NCBI GenBank assembly: GCA_027490195.1
Contig: JAIXYN010000069.1
Location: forward strand, 1 to 64,000
From: Verrucomicrobiaceae bacterium
GTDB lineage: Bacteria; Verrucomicrobiota; Verrucomicrobiia; Verrucomicrobiales; Verrucomicrobiaceae
Direction of reading: 5' to 3'
Length of the DNA: 64,000 bases
The stretch's first letter is position 1, and every line of letters begins with the position of its first letter. Both the position numbers and the translations under genes were made by a program. Below are positions 27,512-37,658 of the stretch, piece by piece. A model generated the notes under the pieces. That model saw nothing but the letters and a program-made list of their open reading frames with translations, made no database searches and was not told the origin of the DNA.

Positions 27512-28939
27512 ATGAACAGCCGTCTCATCACTTGGTTAATCGCCTCTGCCGTCCTGCTGGCGGGGGGGATTGCCGCGATGAAGGAGGGCTGGCTGAATGG
27601 CTGGGAGATGCGGCTTGGCGAGTTGATGACAAGTCCCGGGGCTCAGTATAGCGCGGCCAAATTCCGCCTCGACTTGGTGGATCAGTTTAATTATTCGCGC
27701 ATGGCAGAGAAGACTCCGACCTTGCGGGTGGATCCTGAAATGGAGGCTTGGCTGGATAGAGAGTTTGCCAAAATCGACACGACTGACCTCAACAAAGTCA
27801 CCGAACTGGTGCAGGAAGGCATGCCACGCTACTACCGCGTCTCGGTCTGTGCCGCCAGCAGTCCGAGCCTGCGCGAACTGCTGCAGCGCTTTCATGAGTA
27901 TTCGCACCGTGCGCAGCCGGAGATGACGCATATGGCCATCGCACTGCGGCCACGCGCCAGTGGACTCATGCATGAGGCATTGCTGGTGCTGGGCCAGCGC
28001 CTGCGTGATTTCACGCCGGAAGCATTGACCCAATCCGGTGATGAGCCGTTTTTCAGCACCTGCGTCCACTGCAAACAGCCGCATTTCATGAAACTCTCAC
28101 GGGCTCAGCGCAGCATGGCGCTGGAGTGCCCGAAGTGTCACCGCAAGTATGCTGTGATCGCGGCGGACAGCGCGGGCCGGTTCCACTACGTGAACGAGTT
28201 TCTGACGGGCTACGCCCCCCCGGCGGTATTTGCGAAAAACCAGTCGCGTGTGCAGCAGCTTTTCACCCTGTGGTCCGCCGTCCACGCCAACTGCCGTTAC
28301 ACGAATGACCCCGGTGCCAAGGCGGGCAGCAGCTTTGCCAAGCCAGAGCAGACGGACGCCTGGCAGTTTGCGGACGAAACGCAGCGCCTGCAGCGTGGCG
28401 ACTGCGAAGATTCCTCCATCTTTCTGGCTGACTGGCTCATGTCGCGTGGGTTTCAAGTGCGGGTGGCTCTGGGACGCTACGGCGACCTCGGTGGGCATGC
28501 CTGGTGCGTGGTGAAGATCGAGGACAAAGAGTATCTCCTGGAATCGACGGAAAGCCGTCCTGATCCGAGTGATCCACCCCTCGCCAGCCGTGTGGGCAGC
28601 CGCTACGTGCCTGAAGTGTTGTTTGACCGCTTTGCCATCTATGTTCCCACCAGTGCCAACCGCTCTTGGAAGGGGGACTACTGGTCTGCCAACACCTGGA
28701 CGCGTGTCGAGCCACGTGCCGAACTGGGCGGCGATCCGATCCTGGCGCGGGCACCCATCGGAACAGCCGTTAAAATGGGGCCGCAGAATCTTTTGGAAGC
28801 TGCTACATCGACGGATACCAGCCGCCTTGCGCGCACGACGTTCGCCAGTCCGGCATCTCCCACACTTATCAATTTGGGTGATATTCCTGTGGGATCCAAA
28901 GACTGGCGGCAGTCCATGGTGCCACAGCGGGCGCCCTGA
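27512..28939 (+). CDS. membrane-anchored transglutaminase-like domain protein with internal CxxC zinc-ribbon-like motif
   Basis: N-terminal TM; CVHCKQ...CPKCHRKY; catalytic-like RGDCEDSSIFLADWLM and GHAWCVVKIEDKEYLLEST. Confidence 0.8.
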   Translation: MNSRLITWLIASAVLLAGGIAAMKEGWLNGWEMRLGELMTSPGAQYSAAKFRLDLVDQFNYSRMAEKTPTLRVDPEMEAWLDREFAKIDTTDLNKVTELVQEGMPRYYRVSVCAASSPSLRELLQRFHEYSHRAQPEMTHMAIALRPRASGLMHEALLVLGQRLRDFTPEALTQSGDEPFFSTCVHCKQPHFMKLSRAQRSMALECPKCHRKYAVIAADSAGRFHYVNEFLTGYAPPAVFAKNQSRVQQLFTLWSAVHANCRYTNDPGAKAGSSFAKPEQTDAWQFADETQRLQRGDCEDSSIFLADWLMSRGFQVRVALGRYGDLGGHAWCVVKIEDKEYLLESTESRPDPSDPPLASRVGSRYVPEVLFDRFAIYVPTSANRSWKGDYWSANTWTRVEPRAELGGDPILARAPIGTAVKMGPQNLLEAATSTDTSRLARTTFASPASPTLINLGDIPVGSKDWRQSMVPQRAP

Positions 28940-29010
28940 CCCAAACCCGAGCGTTCGGGGCATGATCACATGTTGACGCCCTGTCATGCAGCATCCAGCA
29001 TTATGGCCTT

Positions 29011-29481
29011 ATGCTCGCCAGCATTGCCATCCTTACGCTGTTCGGCATCCTGCTCATCATGCTGGAAACCTTCCTGCCGGGCTGGGTGGCTGGCATCCTA
29101 GGCGCGATCGCCATATTCACGGCCATCTGGCTTGCCTTGATGTCAGAGGAACTGGGCGGCTGGAGTTCCAACCAGCGGGTGGCGCTTGCGCTCGGCATCG
29201 TGGTGTTTGCGATGGCGGTGTTGATCGTCTGGCTGCGCTGGTTTGCGGTGAAATTTTTCCATCGGGCGCTGACCCTCACCACGAGCATTGAGACGCCGCC
29301 TGCTGTCGGAGCCGCGCCGGGCACCCAAGGTGTTGCGCTCACGGAACTGCGTCCCCTGGGGCGTGCTGAAATTGACGGCCAACGCTACGAGGTGCGCTGT
29401 CAGAACGGCCTCGCGGCAGCCGGGACACGTGTCGAAGTGATCGCGGCGGAGCCCGGCAATCTGCTCGTGCGCATCGTCTGA
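29011..29481 (+). CDS. NfeD family membrane protein
   Basis: N-terminal TM segments plus C-terminal OB-like [53 protein letters not shown]; precedes floA. Confidence 0.85.
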   Translation: MLASIAILTLFGILLIMLETFLPGWVAGILGAIAIFTAIWLALMSEELGGWSSNQRVALALGIVVFAMAVLIVWLRWFAVKFFHRALTLTTSIETPPAVGAAPGTQGVALTELRPLGRAEIDGQRYEVRCQNGLAAAGTRVEVIAAEPGNLLVRIV

Positions 29482-29519
29482 ATCGCTTTTCTTTTGCCCA
29501 ACCCACATACCACCCACTC

Positions 29520-30530
29520 ATGTACACACTCGAAATATTCGTCATCGGCGCTCTCATCATCGTCGCGCTTGTCCTGTTCCTGATGGTTGCGAAGTTTTTC
29601 AATCTCTGGCTGCGTGCGCGCATCGCCAATGCGCCAGTGAGCTTTCCCACACTGCTGGCCATGTGGCTGCGGGGAGTGCCCAATGCCTTGATCGTCGATA
29701 CGCGCATCACGGCTGCCAAGGCCGGCATTCCCATCGGCACGGATCAGTTGGAGGCGCACTTCCTCGCCGGTGGTGAGGTGACGCATGTGGTACTCTCTTT
29801 GATCGCCTCCGACAAGGCAGGTATCCCGCTCGATTTCCGCCGTGCTTGCGCCATTGATCTTGCCTGCAAAGGCACCAGCAAAACAGTGCTCGAAGCGGTG
29901 CGCACCAGCATCAATCCCAAGGTCATTGATTGCCCCCATCCCGACATGGGCCGCGGCGGCAAAATCGATGCCGTTGCCAAGGATGGCATCTCCCTGCGCG
30001 TCCGTGCGCGGGTGACGGTGCGTACGAACCTCGACCGCTTCGTCGGCGGTGCCACGGAGGAAACCGTCATCGCCCGTGTGGGTGAAGGCATCGTCACCTG
30101 CATTGGCTCCTCGGCATCCTACAAGGATGTGCTCGAAAACCCTGATGCCATCTCCAAGCTGGTCCTGCACAAAGGTGTGGACGCTGGCACCGCTTTTGAA
30201 ATCCTTTCCATCGACATTGCTGACATCGACGTCGGCGAAAACGTCGGGGCCAAGCTTCAGACCGAGCAGGCCGAGGCTGACAAGAAGATCGCGCAAGCCA
30301 TGGCCGAAATGCGCCGTGCCGCCGCCGTGGCGCTGGAGCAGGAAATGTCCGCCCGCACCCAGGAGATGCGCGCCCGAGTGGTGGAAGCCGAAGCGCAGGT
30401 GCCGCTCGCGATTGCAGAAGCCTTCCGCAACGGTCAGCTCGGTGTCATGGACTTTGCCAAATACAAAAACATGCTCGCTGACACCGAGATGCGCACCAAA
30501 ATTGCCGGAGATCCATCCGGCGCTAAATAA
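29520..30530 (+). CDS. floA: flotillin-like protein FloA
   Basis: [28 protein letters not shown]...[33 protein letters not shown]...[22 protein letters not shown]. Confidence 0.95.
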   Translation: MYTLEIFVIGALIIVALVLFLMVAKFFNLWLRARIANAPVSFPTLLAMWLRGVPNALIVDTRITAAKAGIPIGTDQLEAHFLAGGEVTHVVLSLIASDKAGIPLDFRRACAIDLACKGTSKTVLEAVRTSINPKVIDCPHPDMGRGGKIDAVAKDGISLRVRARVTVRTNLDRFVGGATEETVIARVGEGIVTCIGSSASYKDVLENPDAISKLVLHKGVDAGTAFEILSIDIADIDVGENVGAKLQTEQAEADKKIAQAMAEMRRAAAVALEQEMSARTQEMRARVVEAEAQVPLAIAEAFRNGQLGVMDFAKYKNMLADTEMRTKIAGDPSGAK

Positions 30531-30551
30531 GCTCGCAGGAGTTTTTTGACC

Positions 30552-31154
30552 ATGCATCCACTATTGCTGAGCAGCGATTTCGATCCTTTACAGATGGCGA
30601 TCATCGTCATCGCGGTCTTGGCGGGCTTCGTGAAATGGCTATGGGAGAACTGGCAGCAGAAGACAGGTGCTGTACCACCGCCGCCACCTGACCCCGAGGA
30701 GCAGCGCCGCCGCGAAGCCGCCTGGCGCAAGCAGACTGGGCAGCCATCTGCCAAGCCACCACTCCCGCCTGTGGCGGTGCCATCAGCTTGGGACGAACTG
30801 CGCAAGGCATGGAAAGAGCTCCAGGAGACTGCCCAACAGGCCCCGGCCCCTGCGCGCCCACCGCCACCCCTGCCGAACCAGCGTCAGCAGCAGCCCCAAC
30901 GCCAGCGCCCTCAGCAACCCGCACGTTCTCCCGCACCGCTGGCAGCGCCGAAGGTGGCTGTGGTTCAGGCTCCAGCCGTGGCAAGCGCAGCTCCTGCTGC
31001 TGTCATTAGCAATGACTCGGCCCCTGCCGGGTCCATTCTGGCCAATATTCGCAACCTGCGCCAAGATCCCGCTCTCATGAGACAGGCAATTTTGATGCAA
31101 GAGATACTTGGTCCGCCAAAAGCCTTGCAATCCTCTCACGATTTCGCTATCTAA
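30552..31154 (+). CDS. hypothetical Pro/Gln-rich membrane-anchored protein in nfeD-floA gene set
   Basis: MHPLLLSSDFDPLQMAIIVIAVLAGFVKWLWENWQQK TM start; Pro-rich middle; conserved-looking C-terminus LRQDPALMRQAILMQEILGPPKALQ. Confidence 0.65.
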   Translation: MHPLLLSSDFDPLQMAIIVIAVLAGFVKWLWENWQQKTGAVPPPPPDPEEQRRREAAWRKQTGQPSAKPPLPPVAVPSAWDELRKAWKELQETAQQAPAPARPPPPLPNQRQQQPQRQRPQQPARSPAPLAAPKVAVVQAPAVASAAPAAVISNDSAPAGSILANIRNLRQDPALMRQAILMQEILGPPKALQSSHDFAI

Positions 31155-31173
31155 GAGAACTCTTCTTTGAGAC

Positions 31174-31260
31174 GCCGGCGTGGTGAAATTGGTAGACGCG
31201 CTAGACTCAAAATCTTGTATCCGTGAGGATGTGTCGGTTCGAGTCCGACCGCCGGTACCA
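31174..31260 (+). tRNA. tRNA-Leu (anticodon CAA)
   Basis: 87 nt, acceptor GCCGGCG/CGCCGGT, encoded CCA; anticodon loop CTCAAAA; long variable arm; GGTTCGAGTCC T-loop. Confidence 0.93.
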
Positions 31261-31306
31261 TCAAAGAAGTGAGCAGGAGTCAGGGACGAGCAGCGTTATC
31301 TAGCTC

Positions 31307-32209
31307 ATGAAATCACCCCGAGTCGCCTCCATCCTCATCTTCACCCTGGCATTGCTCGGGTGCGTCGCCTGGGCGGTGGAGCAGGGCAGGGAAGGCGGTC
31401 GTCCCACGCAGTTCGGCGTCAAGGATGGCAGCGTGCCCGAGGATCCGCGTGATACCCGTCGCGGCCAGGAGGAAGGCTACCCCACCTGGCCAGTGAGCAA
31501 AGACCTGCCCAACGACACCTTCACCTTCGCACGCGTCCGCTACAATTCCATGAGCCACGGCGGACGCGGCTGGGGCAGGGGAAATCGTAAATGGTCCACG
31601 GACTACCCGGATTCTGACATGAACATGTCCTACCGCCTGCAGCAACTCACCTCGCTGCAGGTGAATCCGAACGGGGCCATCGTGGACATCGATGCCGAGC
31701 AGTTCCGCCATTTCCCCTTCCTCTACATGATTGAGGTCGGCGACATCGACCTCACCGATGACGAAGCCAAGACCATGCGCGAGTACATGCTCAACGGCGG
31801 CTTCATCATGGTGGACGACTTCTGGGGCACGCGCGAGTGGGAAAACTTTGAAGTCGCCCTCAAGCAAATCTTCCCCGACCGCAAAATGGAAGAGATCCCG
31901 CTGGAGCACGAAATCTTCCACATGGTCTTCCCCATCAAGGTGAAGCCGCAGATCCCGCACATCCGCTTTGCCGAGTATGTCGTCAACCAGGGCATCACCT
32001 ATGAGTTCGACAAGGAAGGCTCCGAGCACGTCCACTATCGCGGCTATTTCGACGACAAACGCCGCCTCATGATGGTCATCTGCTGGAACACCGACACCGG
32101 CGAAGGCTGGGAGCAGGAAGGGAGTGATCCGTGGTACTTCCGCGAGTTTTCTGAGAAGTATGCGTACCCGCTGGGCATCAATATCATCTTCTATGCGCTA
32201 ACGCATTGA
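31307..32209 (+). CDS. DUF4159 domain-containing exported protein
   Basis: TFTFARVRYNSM...WSTDYPDSDMNMSYRLQQLTSLQVNPNGAIVDIDAEQFRHFPFLYMIEVGDIDLTDDEAKTMREYMLNGGFIMVDDFWG. Confidence 0.88.
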   Translation: MKSPRVASILIFTLALLGCVAWAVEQGREGGRPTQFGVKDGSVPEDPRDTRRGQEEGYPTWPVSKDLPNDTFTFARVRYNSMSHGGRGWGRGNRKWSTDYPDSDMNMSYRLQQLTSLQVNPNGAIVDIDAEQFRHFPFLYMIEVGDIDLTDDEAKTMREYMLNGGFIMVDDFWGTREWENFEVALKQIFPDRKMEEIPLEHEIFHMVFPIKVKPQIPHIRFAEYVVNQGITYEFDKEGSEHVHYRGYFDDKRRLMMVICWNTDTGEGWEQEGSDPWYFREFSEKYAYPLGINIIFYALTH

Positions 32210-32248
32210 AAGCATTTCGGAGTTTCTTGTGCCTCCGTGCGCTATCGG

Positions 32249-32869
32249 CTACTCGCATGCTGATTGAATGAAACTATAGGAAGATTCGAATTGCTTGGTC
32301 TCTGGATGATCAGGGCCCAAATGAGTCCGGCAGATATCCAATATTCGATTATGCAGTGGTTTTACAGCTTTGTAGCCGGTAGTCGTTAGAAGAACTCTGG
32401 CGAGGTTATTCAAATCATAAACCAATTCAGGATGATCTGGTCCAAGTGTGTCCTCACGGATTTTCACCACACGGCGGTATATTGCTTCAGCCTCATGCTC
32501 GCGTTCTGTTTCTTCCATCATACTTGCAAGGCTATCCAAGCTTTTGACCAAAAGTGGATGGTGCGGTCCATGGGCAGACTCATCGATTTTTAGCGCTTGG
32601 CGGAAAAGTTCTTCGGCCTCCTCGGTGCGACCAGGGAGGCATAGCAAATGATTGCTAAGGTATAGAACTTCGGCAAGTCCGTTCAGACATATGGCGATTT
32701 CAGGGGCGTCAGGAGCATGACTTTTTGAATATAGTTCAAGCGCCTGACGATATTGTTCTTCTGCTTCTTCAAAACTCCCGGCGGACAATGACTCTGAGGC
32801 AAGTTTAGACATATCTTCAGCCAAGCTGGAGTTGCTTGGCGGAAGATGATTTTCGTCACTGATAGCCAT
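32249..32869 (-). CDS. tetratricopeptide repeat protein (kinesin light chain-like repeats)
   Basis: SFEEAEEQYRQALELYSKSHAPDAPEIAICLNGLAEVLY...AEELFRQALKIDESAHGPHHPLL...AEAIYRRVVKIREDTLGPDHPELVYDLNNLARVL. Confidence 0.88.
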   Translation of the reverse strand: MAISDENHLPPSNSSLAEDMSKLASESLSAGSFEEAEEQYRQALELYSKSHAPDAPEIAICLNGLAEVLYLSNHLLCLPGRTEEAEELFRQALKIDESAHGPHHPLLVKSLDSLASMMEETEREHEAEAIYRRVVKIREDTLGPDHPELVYDLNNLARVLLTTTGYKAVKPLHNRILDICRTHLGPDHPETKQFESSYSFIQSACE

Positions 32870-32908
32870 AGTATCTAACCGGGCTTCTGAGGCTTTGCTG
32901 GCGGGCGG

Positions 32909-34750
32909 TTACGACGCGCCTTCGAGCTGGGCTTCGGTTTTCTTCTTCTCGCGCTGGCGCTGGCTGCTGTCGAGCGTGCGTTTGCGCAGGCGGATGCTCT
33001 TGGGGGTACACTCGGCGAGTTCATCGGGGGCGATGTACTCGATGGCGCGCTCAAGGCTGAAGCGGACTGGGGGTGAAAGCGCGATGGCCTTGGTGCCGCC
33101 GGCTTCACGGAAGTTCGTGAGGTTCTTGCTGCGCGTCGGGTTTACGGGCAGATCGTCTGCACGTGGGTTTTCACCAATGAGCATGCCGTCATAGACTTGC
33201 TCTCCCGGGCCGATGAAGAGCTTGCCGCGAATCTGAATGGTATCCAGAGCGTAGCTGGTGGCTTCGCCGCCTTCGGTGCTGACGAGTGTGCCCGTGGAGC
33301 GAGTCTGCATCGGTCCGGCATGCGGGGCGTACTCCTTGAAGAGGTGGCTGTGAATGCCATGACCACTGGAAAGGTTCATCAATTCAAACTCAAAGCCGAT
33401 GAGGCCACGAGTCGGCACCACGGCCTGCAGGGTGGTGCGTCCGGCGTGGGCGTTCATGTCCTCCAGCTTGCCTTTGCGCTCGTTGATGCACTTCATGATC
33501 GGGCCGAGGTATTCGTCCGGCACGTCAAGGAAGAGGGTTTCAAACGGCTCACACAGCACATCGTCGATGCGCTTCATGATCACCATCGGGCGTGAGACGA
33601 GCACTTCGAAGCCTTCACGGCGCATCTGTTCGACGAGCACGGCGATCTGCATGGCACCACGGGCGCTGACATCAAAGATACCAGCGGTGTCGGTGTCCTT
33701 GACGCTGATCGTCACGTTCATCTTCTGTTCGCGGTCTAGGCGGTCGCGGATCTTGCGGGAAGTCACGTGTTCGCCTTCGCGTCCGGCCAGCGGGCCGTCA
33801 TTCACCGCGAACTGCATGACGATGGTCGGAGGATCGATGGCCACGAAGGGCAGAGCAGGGGCGTCTGCGGCGCCTGCCACGGTCTGGCCGATGTCCACGT
33901 CTTCAAAGCCGGAGATACCGACGATGTCACCGGCGATGCCTTCCACGGAGTCGCTGGTGGTCAGCGTGGTGTATTGGAACACCTTGGTGACTTTGACCGG
34001 CTTGGCTTTCTCTTCCGGCGTCTTGCCGAGGAGGAAAACGCGGTCACCCAGTTTCACGCTGCCACGGGTGACTTTGCCGATGGCCACACGACCGACGAAG
34101 TTGTCCCAGTCGATGTTGGAGACGAGCATTTCAAAGCTGCCTTCGACTTCGGCTTTCGGGGCCGGGATGTGCTCCACGATTTTGCCCAGGAGGAAGGTCA
34201 TGTCATGCTGCTCACCGGTCGGGGAGTCCGTCACCCAGCCTGCACGGGCGCTGCCATAGAGGAAGGCGGCGTTGAACTGCTCTTCGGTGGCGTTGAGTTC
34301 GAGGAACAATTCGAGCACCTTGTCATGCACCTTCTGGGGTTCGATGTTCGGGCGGTCCATCTTGTTGATGAGCACGATGGGCTTGATGCCCTGCTCCAGC
34401 GCCTTCTTCAATACGAAGCGCGTCTGCGCCTGCGGGCCGTCATAGGCGTCCACCACGAGCATGACGCCGTCCACCATCTTCATCACGCGCTCCACTTCGC
34501 CGCCGAAGTCGGCATGGCCGGGAGTGTCAACGATGTTGATGATGTGGTCGTTCCAATGAACGGAAGTGTTCTTCGCCTTGATGGTGATGCCCTTTTCCTT
34601 TTCAAGATCCATGGAATCCATCGCGCGTTCGGCGATGGCTTGGTTTTCGCGGAAATTGCCACTGGAGCGCAGGAGGCCGTCAACGAGCGTGGTTTTGCCG
34701 TGATCGACGTGGGCAATGATGGCGATGTTGCGAATTTTATCAGGGGTCAT
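32909..34750 (-). CDS. typA: translational GTPase TypA/BipA
   Basis: [57 protein letters not shown]-terminal [30 protein letters not shown]. Confidence 0.96.
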   Translation of the reverse strand: MTPDKIRNIAIIAHVDHGKTTLVDGLLRSSGNFRENQAIAERAMDSMDLEKEKGITIKAKNTSVHWNDHIINIVDTPGHADFGGEVERVMKMVDGVMLVVDAYDGPQAQTRFVLKKALEQGIKPIVLINKMDRPNIEPQKVHDKVLELFLELNATEEQFNAAFLYGSARAGWVTDSPTGEQHDMTFLLGKIVEHIPAPKAEVEGSFEMLVSNIDWDNFVGRVAIGKVTRGSVKLGDRVFLLGKTPEEKAKPVKVTKVFQYTTLTTSDSVEGIAGDIVGISGFEDVDIGQTVAGAADAPALPFVAIDPPTIVMQFAVNDGPLAGREGEHVTSRKIRDRLDREQKMNVTISVKDTDTAGIFDVSARGAMQIAVLVEQMRREGFEVLVSRPMVIMKRIDDVLCEPFETLFLDVPDEYLGPIMKCINERKGKLEDMNAHAGRTTLQAVVPTRGLIGFEFELMNLSSGHGIHSHLFKEYAPHAGPMQTRSTGTLVSTEGGEATSYALDTIQIRGKLFIGPGEQVYDGMLIGENPRADDLPVNPTRSKNLTNFREAGGTKAIALSPPVRFSLERAIEYIAPDELAECTPKSIRLRKRTLDSSQRQREKKKTEAQLEGAS

Positions 34751-34946
34751 GGGCAGTTTTGAGGGGAAGGGGGTCGCGAGAGTAGCAGCCTCCGCACCAT
34801 AGGCAACCGATTCGCTGCGCCTGTTTTGTCAGATTTGATAGTTTTGGGGGCGGCGAGGGGCGGTGCAGGCGTGCGTCAAGGAGTGGGCAAGTGCATCGAA
34901 TGGTTCCGTCTTGACTCGCCCCGCGCTTTCCGAATATGCTCGCTTT

Positions 34947-37658
34947 ATGTCCCGGGTGCCTTCGTTTCTGCCTTGCTGCGTGGCGTTGTTACTTGTGTCG
35001 CTGGGGGCCTCCGCGCCTGCTGCCAAGCCTGAGGCTGCGGACAAGTCCAATGCGGAGGAATTGAAAACACGCACCTTCCAAGTGCCGCGTGATTTTTTGA
35101 GGGTGAATGAATTTGCGGGGGAGTCGCCCTCACCGCGAAAGCACAAGCCGGGCGAGCCCGCGCCGCTGATCAAAACCGCGCAAGACCATCTCACGGAGGC
35201 TGGCATGACCTTTCCTCCTGGAGCCAGCGCCTCGTTGGCTCCCTTCTCCGGCACGCTCACGGTTGTCAATACGCAGGAGAATCTGGATTTTTGTGAGGCC
35301 TATTTTGAGAGCAGCAATACTCATTATCCACAGCACATGACCTTCATGCTGACCGTGCTGGAAGGCCCTGCAGAGATCATCCGGGCGGCGAATGCGGCGG
35401 CGGCCGGACAGCAGGATGTTGCCCCGGTTTTGGCGGGTTTGTTTCAGCAGGCGGCCAAGGCGGAGTCTCAGGTGCGCGTGGTGCAGGATGCCTACCTGGA
35501 GGCAAAGTCGGGCATGCGTGCCACGGCGCGTTCGGTGAAGGAGCACGTCTTTACGGTCGCCAGCATGGATGCCCAAAGCCACCTCTCAACCACTCAGGAG
35601 ATGCAGATGGCGGGCATGAATCTTGAGCTCGAACCTGTCATTGGCGCTGATGGGCAGCACATCCAATTCAACTGCCTGCTGGAGCTCAATCCCGCTGCGC
35701 CGAAAGAAAAGCAGGTGGCGTTTTCAGATCCTGCCACGGGAAATCCCGCCGAGGTGCCGCTCACCACCGTGCCGGCGCTGCGTTTTTCGGCAGACATCCA
35801 GATGCTCAGCGGCAGCACGCGGCTGCTGGCCATTTCCAAGCCCTATGGCAAAGCCGGTGCTGAGAGTGATGAAGTCTTGTGGGCGGCTTTTCTCACCTCC
35901 CGCATCTTAAGGGTGGACGGCGTGGCGCATGCCCGGCCAATCGTCGAAGCAGCGCCCTTGAAGGTGCCCGCCGGAATGAAGAAGCTCGCGCTGCCTGTGC
36001 CTCCCGGTCTGCTGGAAAACATGCGGCTGAATGCCCTACAGACGTTGCAGGAGTGCCTTGACATGAATGGCGTGGCACCGGCCGCCGGTGCGGATGCCGT
36101 GGTGCAGGGCGGTGTGCTGACCGTGGTGAACACGCCTGAAAACATCGAACGCATCGTCGCGCTGGTGGATCATCTCTCCTCCAAGCTGCCGAAGACCGTG
36201 GCGCTGACGCTGCACACAGTGCGCGGCTCGGGTGCTTATCTGCGCGGCCTCGCGGCGCATGCTGCGGCGCAGAAGGATCATGGCGGCCTGTGGGCGCAGG
36301 TGCAGGAAGCCTTGAACTCTGGCAGGCATGATCTCAGGCGTGTAGGAACTTGCCGCGCCGAAGGGAAACCTGGCGTGCGCACCAAGCTAGAGTCGGTGCA
36401 GGAGCATGTGTGCCTCTCCCAGTATGATAAAGACGAGAAGGGGCGCATGCGGCCACTGTTTGTCACCCGCAACGTGGGCTCGATTCTGGAGTTCGAAGCG
36501 ACGATCAACTGGGATGACGCCATCGACCTCGAGCTGTCCCACGAATTTCATCCGCTGCCGCCGCAGGCGGGGCGTGCCGTCATGCTGGATCCTGGTTCCA
36601 AACAAAAGCAGAACTTTCCCATCGAGGATCTGCACGTGCAGCAGACGGTGACCTCGATGCCTGTGGAAAACGGCGGCATTCAATGGTTCTCCCTGCTGCG
36701 TCCGCCCCAAGCTGAAGCCGGAGATGAGTTGATCGCCACCTTTCTGCAGTGCGATGTGGTGCCGCAAAGTTCCGTCAGAAAAGAGAGCGGGCCGTCACTG
36801 GCGCAGATGCTGGCGAGTGTGCCAAAGAATGATTCGAAGGAGCTGTACACACGCAGTTTTCGGGTTGCTCCGGATTTTCTTCATGGGGACGTGAACAAGA
36901 GTTCCAAAGAGGATGCTTCTACGCCTTCCAGCCGAAAAAGTGCGAGGGAAATCTTTGAGGAGTCGGGCATCACATTTCCACCGGGAGCTATGGCGCAAAC
37001 TGGCGGGCCAGTAAGTCAAATCACGGTCAGAAACACCACGGAGAACTTGGATAAGGTGGAGCAGTTTGTGAAATGGATGACTCGGGAAAATCGACCTGCC
37101 ACCGTAGCCATGACCTCCCACGTGCTGGAGGCAGCCGGGCCGCTGGTGCGGCAGCTCCTGGTGCAGATGGGAGGACGCGGCAATCATCGTGCCGAGCTGG
37201 ATCAGCTCCTCGCCGCTGTGCAGCATGGAAAAGCAAAACATCTCGGTCTCTCGCGCATCGAAACCCAGACCGGATCACGCGGAAGGGCGGAGCAGGGCGT
37301 GCAGCATCCGTTCCTGACGGACGTCCTGGCTTCTGACGTGCGCCTCGTCGGCTTCCGCACTGAATTGGACGTGACCAAGAGCGCCCCGCACGCAGCGCCC
37401 GGTTTGCAGATCACATCCGAATTTCATCCCGCTCCTCCTTTCGAACATCGTGAATACGTCATCGATGCAAAAGGCCGCCGCGTGGAGTTTCCGCTCACTG
37501 ATTTTAACGTCATAAAGCTGACCACCGAAACCGTTGTCCCTGATGGCAATGCACGGCTGCTGGCCGTGTGGAAACCGGTGGGCAAAATGGGAGAAGAAAA
37601 CGCGGACCTGCTGCAGGTGCTGTTCATTACCTGTGATGAGGTGATCACACGCGAATGA
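34947..37658 (+). CDS. secreted protein with three tandem secretin-like repeats, unknown function
   Basis: Signal peptide MSRVPSFLPCCVALLLVSLGASAPA; repeated TFPPGA...LTVVNTxENL and EFHPxPP...FP(I/L)xD modules. Confidence 0.8.
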   Translation: MSRVPSFLPCCVALLLVSLGASAPAAKPEAADKSNAEELKTRTFQVPRDFLRVNEFAGESPSPRKHKPGEPAPLIKTAQDHLTEAGMTFPPGASASLAPFSGTLTVVNTQENLDFCEAYFESSNTHYPQHMTFMLTVLEGPAEIIRAANAAAAGQQDVAPVLAGLFQQAAKAESQVRVVQDAYLEAKSGMRATARSVKEHVFTVASMDAQSHLSTTQEMQMAGMNLELEPVIGADGQHIQFNCLLELNPAAPKEKQVAFSDPATGNPAEVPLTTVPALRFSADIQMLSGSTRLLAISKPYGKAGAESDEVLWAAFLTSRILRVDGVAHARPIVEAAPLKVPAGMKKLALPVPPGLLENMRLNALQTLQECLDMNGVAPAAGADAVVQGGVLTVVNTPENIERIVALVDHLSSKLPKTVALTLHTVRGSGAYLRGLAAHAAAQKDHGGLWAQVQEALNSGRHDLRRVGTCRAEGKPGVRTKLESVQEHVCLSQYDKDEKGRMRPLFVTRNVGSILEFEATINWDDAIDLELSHEFHPLPPQAGRAVMLDPGSKQKQNFPIEDLHVQQTVTSMPVENGGIQWFSLLRPPQAEAGDELIATFLQCDVVPQSSVRKESGPSLAQMLASVPKNDSKELYTRSFRVAPDFLHGDVNKSSKEDASTPSSRKSAREIFEESGITFPPGAMAQTGGPVSQITVRNTTENLDKVEQFVKWMTRENRPATVAMTSHVLEAAGPLVRQLLVQMGGRGNHRAELDQLLAAVQHGKAKHLGLSRIETQTGSRGRAEQGVQHPFLTDVLASDVRLVGFRTELDVTKSAPHAAPGLQITSEFHPAPPFEHREYVIDAKGRRVEFPLTDFNVIKLTTETVVPDGNARLLAVWKPVGKMGEENADLLQVLFITCDEVITRE

